Origin: Acetatifactor sp.
GTDB taxonomy: Bacteria > Bacillota > Clostridia > Lachnospirales > Lachnospiraceae
DNA: 47,440 nt
NCBI GenBank assembly: GCA_029055435.1
Contig: JAIDDH010000149.1
Span: forward strand, 1 to 47,440
Direction of reading: 5' to 3'
The position numbers and the translations under genes are program-made. A model generated the notes under the pieces. It saw only the letters and a list, made by a program, of their open reading frames with translations. It searched no databases and was not told the DNA's origin. Shown in pieces: positions 17,665 to 25,263 of the stretch (positions are counted from its first letter, which is position 1; each line of letters starts with the position of its first letter).

Positions 17665-19701
17665 CTACATCTCCCAGCCAAAGAAGACAACTTTCATCGC
17701 ACCCGCCTCCTTGCGGAAGGTGATTCCAAGATAAACATTTCCCTCTCCATCCTCAGGATTACTGCACTCTATCTGCAATTCTATTTCCTCGCCATCCTGG
17801 AGCTCTTCCACGCTTCCTATACAAAGCCGCTTTGCCTGCGCTCCCGGAAAGTCAAATTTCCCCCGGCGAAGCTCCTGCAGACAGGACTCGTCGGCCTCGC
17901 TGCTCATATATTTCAGGCAAGTCACTCCGTCTCCGGCCAGATAAGCGTCCCCAAAGCTCTTTGCAGCCTCTTTTAACGCCTCTCCGTCGTCACTCAGCCC
18001 GGCAGTGTCCAAAGTAAAGGTGGACGCTACCGCCGCCAGATACGCACCCATATTCTCCTCATACTCAGAGGTGTCCAGAAAACCATAGCTTACGCCATAT
18101 GTGCTGTAGACGTCCTCCACCAGCCTGACGATCTCCGCGCACTGCACCTCCTCCTTTTCCGTCTGAATTCTATAATCTCCGTTATCCGTCTCATGATATC
18201 CCTCGCCTGCAAGCAGCGCTCCCGCCTGCTCCGCGCTCATTCCCTCATACACGATGACTCTCAGAAAGATATTTTCATTGTGACTGTATGTAAATCCCAG
18301 AGGAGCATTGCTCACCAGCTTCTCATCCACAGGGAAAAGCATCCTATAGCCGTTTCCCTGCACCGGCTGAGCCGGTATCTCCTCCGGTATTCCCTCCGGA
18401 AAATACTTTATAGCATAGTCCTGCAGCTCTGCCTCTTTCGTCCTCTTTTCCAGTTCTGCGCTCTTTATCGCCTCGTCCGCACCTGCATCACCTACATCTG
18501 CACCGGAGACATCTCCCATCGGATTGCCAATCTCCCCAGGACTCTGAATCTGATCATCCTGTCCATCCAAAGGCATGCCTGCGGAAATGTCAGCCCGTTC
18601 TCCTGTTGTAGCAAACAGCACTGCCACCACAGCCACCAGTAACACTGCTACAACACCGATTTTCACACTCAATCCTCTTGTCAGCATAATTGCCTCTATC
18701 CTTTCTTCCAGAGCATTTTCACTAAAACCGTTGCACAACGGTACGGGAATGATCTTCCGCTCAGCCATGGCAATCAATGTCATGGCATAATTATCCCGAA
18801 ACTGCCTGCCCGATATGCGCACTACTGTCTCGTCGCAGGCCAGCTCAATGTCACGGTTACACTGTATATACAACAGCCACACCAGCGGATTGAACCAGTG
18901 AACACAAAGCACAGCTGTCACCACCAATTTGAGCAGCGCATCAAAATGTCTGATATGAACATACTCATGAAGCAGCATAAACTCCAGCTCAGTTTTATTT
19001 GTCCAATCAATCTTGTCAGGAAAAAGAATCACCGGACGCCATACACCATAAGTAAGCGGCGTCCGAATACCTCCCAACCGCCTCACCGAAATTTTTCGTC
19101 TGAGCCTGTGCGCCGCCAGGAATTCCTCCACATGGACATTTTGCACCGGCAGGGACTCGGCGAATTTCCGTCTGGAGCTCAGATATACCGCAAGGAACCA
19201 GCCCGCGCATAACAGACTTCCCGCCCGGCCCACAAATACCGCCCAATCCAGAACCAAATTTTCCGCGCCATAACTGTCCGCTCCCGCATTGCCTGCTCCC
19301 ACAATATCTGCCCCCGTATGATCCACTCTCATATGGTCCACTCCCGTATAAACGGTTCCTGCCTGATCTGTTTTTACAGGATCTGTTTGATAATCAGTCC
19401 CCTCATCACCGACAGGATCTCCCTCTATAAAGTACCCGTTTCCGGCATTCTCCGGGACATTTGCCGCAGGAAGCCCCACAAGCTCCCCGCCATCCTGCAC
19501 CGTCTCCATCCACGTCTCAGGTATCATGGAATAAACACTCCACCTTGACGCAATCTGAACCGGAACCAGCAGGCGAATCGCTACAATCCCCCACAAGATG
19601 ACAAATGTCTTTTTAGGAAGACGGTGCAGCAACAGACTTCTCAGCAAAAATACCACAACTATCATCACCGAACCCGTCAGACTCATCTCCAACATACTCA
19701 T
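17665..19701 (-). CDS. M56-family (BlaR1/MecR1-type) membrane metallopeptidase with a non-penicillin-binding C-terminal domain
   Basis: A 678-residue antirepressor-type protein. N-terminal helices lie at about 5-25 and 33-50, and a long extracytoplasmic loop spans 52-150. The cytosolic zincin domain has H245-E-Y-V-H249 and ELACDE (about 286-291) as metal and catalytic residues. Another helix occupies about 347-365, and the last 310 residues are outside. In BlaR1 and MecR1 that last part is a class D beta-lactamase-like sensor. Here I see no S-x-x-K, S-x-N or K-T-G set; instead it is an acidic region followed by two alpha/beta-looking segments, so the signal is probably not a beta-lactam. It follows blaI by 13 bases and presumably cleaves that repressor upon sensing. 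GGGGGG lies eight bases before the ATG. The loop at 112-145 is built of degenerate TGADxxGA repeats. Confidence 0.88.
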   Translation of the reverse strand: MSMLEMSLTGSVMIVVVFLLRSLLLHRLPKKTFVILWGIVAIRLLVPVQIASRWSVYSMIPETWMETVQDGGELVGLPAANVPENAGNGYFIEGDPVGDEGTDYQTDPVKTDQAGTVYTGVDHMRVDHTGADIVGAGNAGADSYGAENLVLDWAVFVGRAGSLLCAGWFLAVYLSSRRKFAESLPVQNVHVEEFLAAHRLRRKISVRRLGGIRTPLTYGVWRPVILFPDKIDWTNKTELEFMLLHEYVHIRHFDALLKLVVTAVLCVHWFNPLVWLLYIQCNRDIELACDETVVRISGRQFRDNYAMTLIAMAERKIIPVPLCNGFSENALEERIEAIMLTRGLSVKIGVVAVLLVAVVAVLFATTGERADISAGMPLDGQDDQIQSPGEIGNPMGDVSGADVGDAGADEAIKSAELEKRTKEAELQDYAIKYFPEGIPEEIPAQPVQGNGYRMLFPVDEKLVSNAPLGFTYSHNENIFLRVIVYEGMSAEQAGALLAGEGYHETDNGDYRIQTEKEEVQCAEIVRLVEDVYSTYGVSYGFLDTSEYEENMGAYLAAVASTFTLDTAGLSDDGEALKEAAKSFGDAYLAGDGVTCLKYMSSEADESCLQELRRGKFDFPGAQAKRLCIGSVEELQDGEEIELQIECSNPEDGEGNVYLGITFRKEAGAMKVVFFGWEM

Positions 19702-19714
19702 ACGCTCTGCCCCC

Positions 19715-20083
19715 CTACTTCAGTTCCCTCACAATATCCTTCAACCGGCTGATCTGCTCCGCCGAAAATTCCTTCCTGCCCAGAAGCGCGGCAAAAAGCT
19801 TGTCCACTGAACCGGCGTACAGCTTTTGAATCAATTCATCCGTCTCAGCTCTCTGAACCTGCTCCCTGGGGACAAGCGCATGACAGATATATCCGGGCTC
19901 CCTGCGCTCCACAGCCCCCTTTGCAATACAACGCTTAATCAAAGTATAGGTCGTATTTTTATTCCAGCCGATCTCTTCCTTAAGCCTCTCCGCCACATAC
20001 TTTGCCGTCACATCCCCCTCATCCCAGAGTACATCCATCACCTTCAGCTCCGAGTCAAACAACTTTTCATATTCAACACCCAT
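19715..20083 (-). CDS. BlaI/MecI/CopY-family transcriptional repressor
   Basis: A 122-residue winged-helix repressor. The helix-turn-helix lies in the first 70 residues (LFDSELKVMDVLWDEGDVTAK, then IGWNKNTTYTLIKRC as the recognition helix) and the C-terminal dimerisation helices run to about residue 122. The cleavage-prone region expected for BlaR1-type proteolysis lies near residues 95-105, but the exact scissile bond cannot be read. The start at 20083 has GGAGGGG directly upstream; the frame upstream of it is discarded. A perfect dyad operator and a TTGACA promoter lie 70-120 bases upstream, fitting autorepression of a blaI-blaR1(-recJ) operon. Confidence 0.92.
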   Translation of the reverse strand: MGVEYEKLFDSELKVMDVLWDEGDVTAKYVAERLKEEIGWNKNTTYTLIKRCIAKGAVERREPGYICHALVPREQVQRAETDELIQKLYAGSVDKLFAALLGRKEFSAEQISRLKDIVRELK

Positions 20084-20152
20084 AACATCCCCTCCATTCT
20101 CCGCAACTATCACATAAATCCATCTTCATCCTCAAATAAATATTTCGCTCAT

Positions 20153-20192
20153 ACTACAGTAGTAGTCTCTATGTTTAGACTACTACTGTAGT
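20153..20192 (-). promoter_or_regulatory. BlaI-type double operator
   Basis: ACTACAGTAGTAGTCT is followed after eight bases by its exact complement AGACTACTACTGTAGT. Each half holds a smaller palindrome (ACTACAGTAGT at 20153-20163, ACTACTGTAGT at 20182-20192), the paired dyads expected for BlaI/MecI dimers. It covers the proposed -10 and transcription start, so bound repressor would block transcription. Confidence 0.85.
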
Positions 20193-20205
20193 CCACACTT
20201 GTCAA
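20177..20205 (-). promoter_or_regulatory. Promoter of blaI operon
   Basis: On the minus strand the -35 is a perfect TTGACA (20200-20205). After 17 bases comes TAGTCT (20177-20182), a weak -10 that lies inside the operator. Assigned by spacing and overlap with the operator. Confidence 0.6.
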
Positions 20206-20283
20206 GCACTTTATCACTTTTCTCTAAGCTTATGTAACTATTCGGCTTATAGCATTATGCTTGCTGCATTCAGCCGGTATCAA

Positions 20284-20507
20284 GGCAGGAGGGCTGGGGA
20301 TGGATTTGCAGGCGTTAGCGGAGGTTGGTGCGTTTTCTTATAGTGCGGGCTGACAACCAGGGGGAAATGCGCACGGAGGCGCATTTCAGGCTCTACGGTG
20401 CACGGAGGCACCTTAGAGCCGACCCGCAAATTGCGGTATCTCATAACCGCACTATTAGAAAACACCCAACCGAAGCCCGCCGCAAATCCATCCCCAGACC
20501 TCCTGCC
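20284..20507. repeat. 224-bp palindromic element (MITE-like or structured repeat)
   Basis: The ends are long imperfect inverted repeats of about 60 bases: the left arm starts GGCAGGAGGGCTGGGGATGG and the right arm, reversed, starts GGCAGGAGGTCTGGGGATGG. Both then share GATTTGC and, further in, TTTTCTxATAGTGCGG. The interior holds two hairpins that share an ACGGAG loop: ATGCGC/GCGCAT and GGCTCTAxGGTGC/GCACCxTAGAGCC. No protein is encoded. The symmetry and intergenic position resemble a miniature inverted-repeat element or other dispersed clostridial repeat. No target duplication is evident. Confidence 0.75.
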
Positions 20508-20566
20508 GACACGGTTGAATCAGCAATCACACTGCTTTACTCCAAATTGTTACAAAAACTGCGGTG

Positions 20567-20597
20567 AAAAAAAAACCCGCAGCCTCACACCGCAGGT
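20567..20597 (-). terminator. secDF terminator
   Basis: On the minus strand ACCTGCGGT pairs, with three G-U wobbles, with GCTGCGGGT, followed by nine T residues. It begins about 38 bases past the secDF stop codon and is a clear rho-independent terminator. Confidence 0.88.
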
Positions 20598-20634
20598 TCT
20601 TTTGAAGATATATTAAAACTACTGATACCTAATT

Positions 20635-22875
20635 CTATTTTGCACTCACCTTGGGCGGAAATATCTTTCTCAGCACATACCACAGCGCTCCCGTAATGCA
20701 CACAGAGGAGTATGCGCCGCAGACGATACCCACCATCAGAGGCAGCGCAAAATCCCGGATGCTGGTCACGCCCAGCACATACAGGCAAGCTACCATGACA
20801 AATGTCGTCAGGGAGGTGAAAATACTTCTGGACAGTGTCTGTGTGATACTTGCATTCACCACATCCTTCAGATCGTCCTTATTGCCCATCAGCGCCATAT
20901 TCTCACGCACGCGGTCGAAGATAACGATGGTGGCATTTACTGAGTAACCGACAATGGTCAGCATACATGCGATAAAGGTATTGCCCACAGAGACCTTAGC
21001 TGCCGCATAAAAGGCCAGTACCACCAGCACATCGTGCAGCAGAGCCACAATACTGCTGATACCGAAACGCAGATCCTTAAACCGGATTCTGATATAAATC
21101 AACATGCAGACAATGGCAACCACCACTGCCAGAATAGTATCTGTCTTCATCTCGTTGCTGATAGTGGAGCTGATGGTCTCAGAATTGATCACATCCTCCG
21201 TCACACCGAAGTTTGTCATCAACATCTCATCGATTGCTTCTCTCTGCTCTACCGTCAGTGTGTTGGTCTTAAAGATAATCTCATTGGTCTCCTGCACATT
21301 CTGAACCTGCACAGCGCTTCCGGTCAGCTCCTCAATCAGAGGCACTACTCTGTCGTTGGCCTCTTCCAGCGTCATATACTCGTTGAACATGACGGTGGTC
21401 GCGGTGCCTCCCTTAAACTCCAGGCTGAAATTGAGCATATCGCCTGTGCCCACCTTGTTGATTCCCATCACCACAAAACCTGCAACGATCACTGCGATGG
21501 ACACCCCAAAGAAGATTCCTTTCTTAGACAGGAAATCAATGGGCTTGCGCTCTTTTGCCACGCCGTACCACTTGACGTCCTTTATGCCCAATGCATAGAA
21601 CGCCTGCATAATGAATCTGGTCACCACCAGCGCCGTGAACATCGAGAGCACAATACCCAGAGCCAATGTCTGTGCAAATCCTCTGATAGTGCCGGGCGCC
21701 AGGAAGAACAGCACCGCAGCCGCAATCAGCGTGGTGATATTGCCGTCCACAATTGCAGACAATGCCTTGTCAAAACCAATCTTCATAGCGCTCTGCACGC
21801 TCTTTCCGGTGGCAAGCTCCTCACGGATACGCGCAAAGATAATCACGTTGGCGTCCACCGCCATACCGATGGAGAGGATAATACCTGCCACACCGGAGAG
21901 CGTCAGCGTCATGTCAAAGCCGTTTAACAATAATACAATCAAAGCCACATATATTCCAAGTCCCAGCGCGGATGCCACACCGGACACAAAATATACGGCA
22001 ATCATAAACACAATCACAATGGCAAGTCCGATGGCGCCCGCTTTCAGGCTGGTGTCAATGGCCTCAACACCCAGCTGTGCGCCCACCACTTTGGAATGCA
22101 GTTCCTCCAGTTCCAGCTTCAGACCACCGATACGGATTGTGGAAGCCAGCTTCTCCGCAGCCTCCGCGCTCTCCATGGGCGAAATCTGCGCAGTTCCGTC
22201 GGTAAACACGCCGTTCACGCCAGGCACACTGACAAATTCTCCGTCATAATAAATCGCCAGCGTCTCGCCCTTCTGATAAGCATTTCTGGTGGCATCGGCA
22301 AATTTCTCCGTGCCCTCCGCCGTCATGGTCAGAGACACGGCAAAGGTGGAATTCTGCATTTGATCCCTGGTCGTCACCGCCCGCGCGTCCTTCACATCCG
22401 TTCCCACCAACACGATGGAGCCGTCCTCCAGAAGCTCGTCGATGGTCTTGTTGAGCATATAACCGCCCGTGACGCTCTGGGAATAATTCTGATTGCCGTC
22501 CGCGTCAGTCTGTGCGATAAAGTACAGGGAACCGGGTCTGCCGAGCTCCTGCAGTATAGCGTTGGCGTCGCTCACACCGGGTATCTCGATATTGATTCTG
22601 TCGATACCCTCCTGATAGACAATGGCCTCCGTGCTGTAATTCTCTACACGTTGCTGCAGCTTGCTGATGGTATCACTCATATCGGTGGCACTGGGTGTTC
22701 CCTCTCCCACCGCCTGATAAGTGATGCTGACACCGCCGGCCAAATCAAGTCCCAGCTTAATGTCCGATGCGCTGCCCGTGCCATCTGCGTCTATACCTTG
22801 GATATCCACATAGGTGATTCCGGCGAGAAGCAGAATCGCACACAGCAGAATTACGATTGCTTTGCTTTTCTTCAT
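20635..22875 (-). CDS. secDF: Fused protein translocase subunit SecDF
   Basis: A single 746-residue chain joining SecD and SecF, which use the proton gradient to help complete Sec-dependent export. The SecD half has the N-terminal helix, the LGLDLAGGVSI motif near residue 42, the large periplasmic P1 domain, and helices with GIILSIGMAVDANVIIFARIREEL. The SecF half starts near residue 450 (IFFGVSIAVIVAGFVVMG), then SLEFKGGTATTV, and the mirrored TIVGYSVNATIVIFDRVREN. The two Asp/Arg-bearing fourth helices needed for proton relay are intact. The gene follows scfB by 82 bases and ends at a strong terminator. A link between secDF and SCIFF genes recurs in clostridia. Confidence 0.95.
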   Translation of the reverse strand: MKKSKAIVILLCAILLLAGITYVDIQGIDADGTGSASDIKLGLDLAGGVSITYQAVGEGTPSATDMSDTISKLQQRVENYSTEAIVYQEGIDRINIEIPGVSDANAILQELGRPGSLYFIAQTDADGNQNYSQSVTGGYMLNKTIDELLEDGSIVLVGTDVKDARAVTTRDQMQNSTFAVSLTMTAEGTEKFADATRNAYQKGETLAIYYDGEFVSVPGVNGVFTDGTAQISPMESAEAAEKLASTIRIGGLKLELEELHSKVVGAQLGVEAIDTSLKAGAIGLAIVIVFMIAVYFVSGVASALGLGIYVALIVLLLNGFDMTLTLSGVAGIILSIGMAVDANVIIFARIREELATGKSVQSAMKIGFDKALSAIVDGNITTLIAAAVLFFLAPGTIRGFAQTLALGIVLSMFTALVVTRFIMQAFYALGIKDVKWYGVAKERKPIDFLSKKGIFFGVSIAVIVAGFVVMGINKVGTGDMLNFSLEFKGGTATTVMFNEYMTLEEANDRVVPLIEELTGSAVQVQNVQETNEIIFKTNTLTVEQREAIDEMLMTNFGVTEDVINSETISSTISNEMKTDTILAVVVAIVCMLIYIRIRFKDLRFGISSIVALLHDVLVVLAFYAAAKVSVGNTFIACMLTIVGYSVNATIVIFDRVRENMALMGNKDDLKDVVNASITQTLSRSIFTSLTTFVMVACLYVLGVTSIRDFALPLMVGIVCGAYSSVCITGALWYVLRKIFPPKVSAK

Positions 22876-22957
22876 TTTCTCTTGTCCTCTCTCTTTCTCT
22901 ATATTCTTTCTGTAAATGCTGTCTGCAATATATTCCTAATATAATTTGTCCCGATTT

Positions 22958-24349
22958 TTATTCGGCATCCTCCATCTCCGCCACCTTCAGCATGATGGCG
23001 CATTCTATTCGCTTCTTCTGAAGCTCGCAGCCCACATCGTAGGCATCGTTGATATTGCCATGGAAATTGTAGGAGTTTGCCGCGCAGCCGCCGCTGCAGT
23101 AAAACTTCGCGAAGCAGCGCTTACACTTGTCCTTCGCATAGACATTGCAACACTTGAATTCGTCCCTGATGTCCTCACGCACGATCCCTTCTTCCACATT
23201 TCCCATGAGAAACTTTTCATTTCCCACGAACTGATGACAGGGATAGAGATCGCCCCAGGGTGTCACTGCCAGGTATTCCGTGCCGGAGCCACAGCCCGAG
23301 AGACGCTTTGCCACACAGGGCCCACCCTGCAAGTCTATCATAAAATGAAAGAAATGAAAAGCCCGTCCTTCTTTTTTGCGCTTTATCATCTCTGCCGCCA
23401 GCCTGTCATACTCGGAGAGGAGCTTGGGAATATCCGCCTCTGTGATGGCATAATCGTCTGTGGGCTGCGCCACTACAGGCTCCACGGAAATCTGTTTGAA
23501 GCCAAGATCCGCAAGATGCAGCACATCTTCCGCAAAGTCGAGATTGTGATGGGTAAAGGTACCACGCACATAATAATTCATCTGATCTCTGCTCTCAGCC
23601 ACCTTCTGAAACTTAGGCACAATGCTGTCATAGCTGCCCTGACCGCCCCGGAAGGGCCTCATTCTGTCATGAATCTCCCTGCGCCCGTCGATGCTCAAAA
23701 CAACATTGGCCATCTCTTCGTTGACAAAATCCAGAATCTCGTCATTCAAAAGCACGCCGTTGGTAGTCAGGGTAAAGCGGAATTTCTTGTTGTTTGGCCC
23801 CTCAAGGCTGCGTCCATACTCCACAAGACGCTTTACCACATCCCAGTTCATCAGAGGCTCTCCGCCGAAGAAATCCACCTCCAGATTCACTCGATTACCG
23901 GAGTTGGCCACCATAAAATCCAGCGCCTTCTTTCCCACCTCAAAGCTCATGAGCGCCCGTCTGCCGTGGTACTCGCCCTCCTCCGCAAAGCAGTATTTAC
24001 AGGCCAGATTACAGTCGTGCGCAATATGCAGACACAGTGCTTTCACCACCGTCTGGCGCTTCTTGAAATCAAACACATAATTCTCATAAATGTCCGGGGC
24101 AAAAAGCTGACCTTCCCGCTCCAGCTCCAGCACCTCTCTCACTGCCTCGTCAATCTCCTCCTGAGGATAGGGGAGATTCGCCAGATTAATGACTGCGGCG
24201 AGGATTGTGTCCACATCCTTGATGCCCTCGTTCACCAACGGCTCCACCAGCGGAATCATGTCATACACGATATCATCCACCACATGCACGGAGCCGCTGT
24301 TGACATCCATGACAATATTGTAGCCGTTACTTTTATATTGATGTATCAT
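22958..24349 (-). CDS. scfB: SCIFF ranthipeptide maturase, radical SAM with SPASM domain
   Basis: A 463-residue thioether-forming enzyme. Residues 1-90 look like the PqqD-like peptide recognition domain that binds the precursor leader. The radical-SAM core follows with C113-x3-C117-x2-C120 in HDCNLACKYCF, then GGEPLMNWD and LSIDGRREIHD. The C-terminal third is a cysteine-rich SPASM/twitch domain with about a dozen cysteines (GPCVAKRLSGCGSG, YPCHQF, KCCNVYAKDKCKRCFAKFYCSGGCAANS, and a final C in the last 25 residues) for two auxiliary iron-sulfur clusters. It is predicted to join each Cys of the SCIFF core to an acceptor residue, often Thr, through a thioether bond. GAAAGGAATACC precedes the ATG. 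The precursor gene lies 116 bases upstream on the same strand. Confidence 0.95.
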   Translation of the reverse strand: MIHQYKSNGYNIVMDVNSGSVHVVDDIVYDMIPLVEPLVNEGIKDVDTILAAVINLANLPYPQEEIDEAVREVLELEREGQLFAPDIYENYVFDFKKRQTVVKALCLHIAHDCNLACKYCFAEEGEYHGRRALMSFEVGKKALDFMVANSGNRVNLEVDFFGGEPLMNWDVVKRLVEYGRSLEGPNNKKFRFTLTTNGVLLNDEILDFVNEEMANVVLSIDGRREIHDRMRPFRGGQGSYDSIVPKFQKVAESRDQMNYYVRGTFTHHNLDFAEDVLHLADLGFKQISVEPVVAQPTDDYAITEADIPKLLSEYDRLAAEMIKRKKEGRAFHFFHFMIDLQGGPCVAKRLSGCGSGTEYLAVTPWGDLYPCHQFVGNEKFLMGNVEEGIVREDIRDEFKCCNVYAKDKCKRCFAKFYCSGGCAANSYNFHGNINDAYDVGCELQKKRIECAIMLKVAEMEDAE

Positions 24350-24412
24350 GGTATTCCTTTCATCTCACATCATTCATCCATAAATTCTGAACAAAACCTT
24401 TGACACAACGAA

Positions 24413-24434
24413 AGCAGCGAATAAAATCGCTGCT
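24413..24434 (-). terminator. Possible partial terminator or processing hairpin between scfA and scfB
   Basis: AGCAGCGA and TCGCTGCT form an eight-pair stem with a six-base loop, 32 bases past the scfA stop. On the minus strand it is followed by TTCGTTGTGTC, a poor T-run. That pattern suggests attenuation or message stabilisation rather than full termination. Confidence 0.55.
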
Positions 24435-24465
24435 CATTGCTAGTCTCGATTTAATTGATGTCCGA

Positions 24466-24609
24466 TTATTTAATCTTCTCGCAGCTCTGATTGCCTACCG
24501 TACAGGAAGTCTTGCATGCCGACTGGCAGGAAGTCTGGCACTCGCCGCAGCCACCCTTCTTCATGGATTCCTTTAAATCTCTGGTAGTCAAAGTCTTGAT
24601 ATGCTTCAT
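24466..24609 (-). CDS. scfA: Six-cysteine ranthipeptide precursor SCIFF
   Basis: A 47-codon gene encoding the substrate of the adjacent radical-SAM maturase. It begins MKHIKTLTTRDLKESMKKGG, a Lys-rich leader, followed by six cysteines at 21, 24, 28, 32, 36 and 43, which matches the SCIFF pattern (six cysteines in about forty-five residues). Possible thioether acceptors between the cysteines include Thr26, Thr34 and Thr37, plus several Ser. The ribosome site AAGGAGG lies nine bases before the ATG. A consensus promoter lies directly upstream and a hairpin follows, so this gene can be made in excess over scfB. No protease or dedicated exporter is encoded alongside; secDF is the nearest export gene. 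The family is nearly universal in Clostridia; the product's role is not settled, though signalling has been proposed. Confidence 0.95.
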   Translation of the reverse strand: MKHIKTLTTRDLKESMKKGGCGECQTSCQSACKTSCTVGNQSCEKIK

Positions 24610-24658
24610 TTTCAAAAGCCTCCTTATCAACAGTAGATATCATGACAAATTTTTTAAT

Positions 24659-24687
24659 ATTATAGCACAGTATGCATATGCTGTCAA
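24659..24687 (-). promoter_or_regulatory. Consensus promoter of scfA
   Basis: On the minus strand TTGACA (24682-24687), exactly 17 bases, then TATAAT (24659-24664): both hexamers match the housekeeping consensus perfectly. The -35 overlaps the stop codon of the upstream membrane-protein gene. The predicted leader is about 43 bases. Confidence 0.85.
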
Positions 24688-25085
24688 CTAATCATTCCGC
24701 CCAGCATACCGCCCCCGGCACACAGCGCAAGAGTGGTAAAAAAAGAGTCGCCCAATGTGTCCGGACTTTGCTTAACCGCCAGCGATACCACTGCCAGCAC
24801 CACGAAATAAGCCACCCCCATCAAAAGTCCCCAGAGGAATTTTCTGTTTTGCAGTTTTTTGCCCGTCACAAATCCCGCAAAAAGAGTCGCCACCACATAA
24901 ATCGCTATGATGGCCACAGCCACCGGGCGCTCCGACAGCTCAAACTTAAACAGAAAAAACGCTAACAGCAAAAGTAATCCCGTTGTTAATATGTAGGAAA
25001 ACAGAAGGCTTTTTAATAAAAAGAATACGGGTATTCCCGCCTCCTGCGCCGCTCCTCTGCCCCTTAAATTTGTTTCATTCTGCAT
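24684..25085 (-). CDS. Four-helix membrane protein, TIGR04086-like
   Basis: A 133-residue protein. After a polar N-terminus of about 18 residues come four hydrophobic segments: PVFFLLKSLLFSYILTTGLL, AVAIIAIYVVATLFAGFVTG, FLWGLLMGVAYFVVLAVVSL, and a C-terminal FFTTLALCAGGGMLGGMI. The pattern, length and GFVTGKK turn fit the small membrane family TIGR04086, which often sits next to SCIFF genes in clostridia. Its function is unknown; a role in peptide handling is only a guess from position. AGCGAAGG precedes the ATG. Its stop codon is embedded in the scfA -35 box. Confidence 0.75.
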   Translation of the reverse strand: MQNETNLRGRGAAQEAGIPVFFLLKSLLFSYILTTGLLLLLAFFLFKFELSERPVAVAIIAIYVVATLFAGFVTGKKLQNRKFLWGLLMGVAYFVVLAVVSLAVKQSPDTLGDSFFTTLALCAGGGMLGGMIS

Positions 25086-25179
25086 CCTTCGCTCTCCCTT
25101 CCCCTTGATCCGAATTATTATCCGAACACCATGACATTCTCATTCTCTGTTAAATTTATATTCACAGGCCCTCAAAAAC

Positions 25180-25208
25180 TTGACAACAGCATTCGTATAT
25201 TGTATATT
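25180..25208 (+). promoter_or_regulatory. Promoter of the CNNM/CorC-type gene
   Basis: TTGACA (25180-25185), 17 bases, TATATT (25203-25208). It lies about 55 bases before the start codon on the plus strand and is a good match to the housekeeping consensus. Confidence 0.75.
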
Positions 25209-25263
25209 TGCATGTAACAATGGATTTAATGAATCCAATACAATCAAAAAGGAGTGAACATTT

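Larger units (their letters stand above)
20206..20634. other. Intergenic region between blaI promoter and secDF end
   Basis: No gene is supported in this stretch. It is occupied by the palindromic element at 20284-20507 and the secDF terminator at 20567-20597. The remaining bases show no recognisable signal. Short open frames across the element are products of its inverted symmetry. Confidence 0.7.

Noticed and set aside
20280..20616. Small open frames in the palindromic element
   Set aside because: They arise from the inverted symmetry and lack start signals; no protein family is visible.
22946..24403. 485-codon plus-strand open frame opposite scfB
   Set aside because: It is antisense to a gene with unmistakable radical-SAM motifs and shows His/Leu-rich composition typical of reverse-strand translation.
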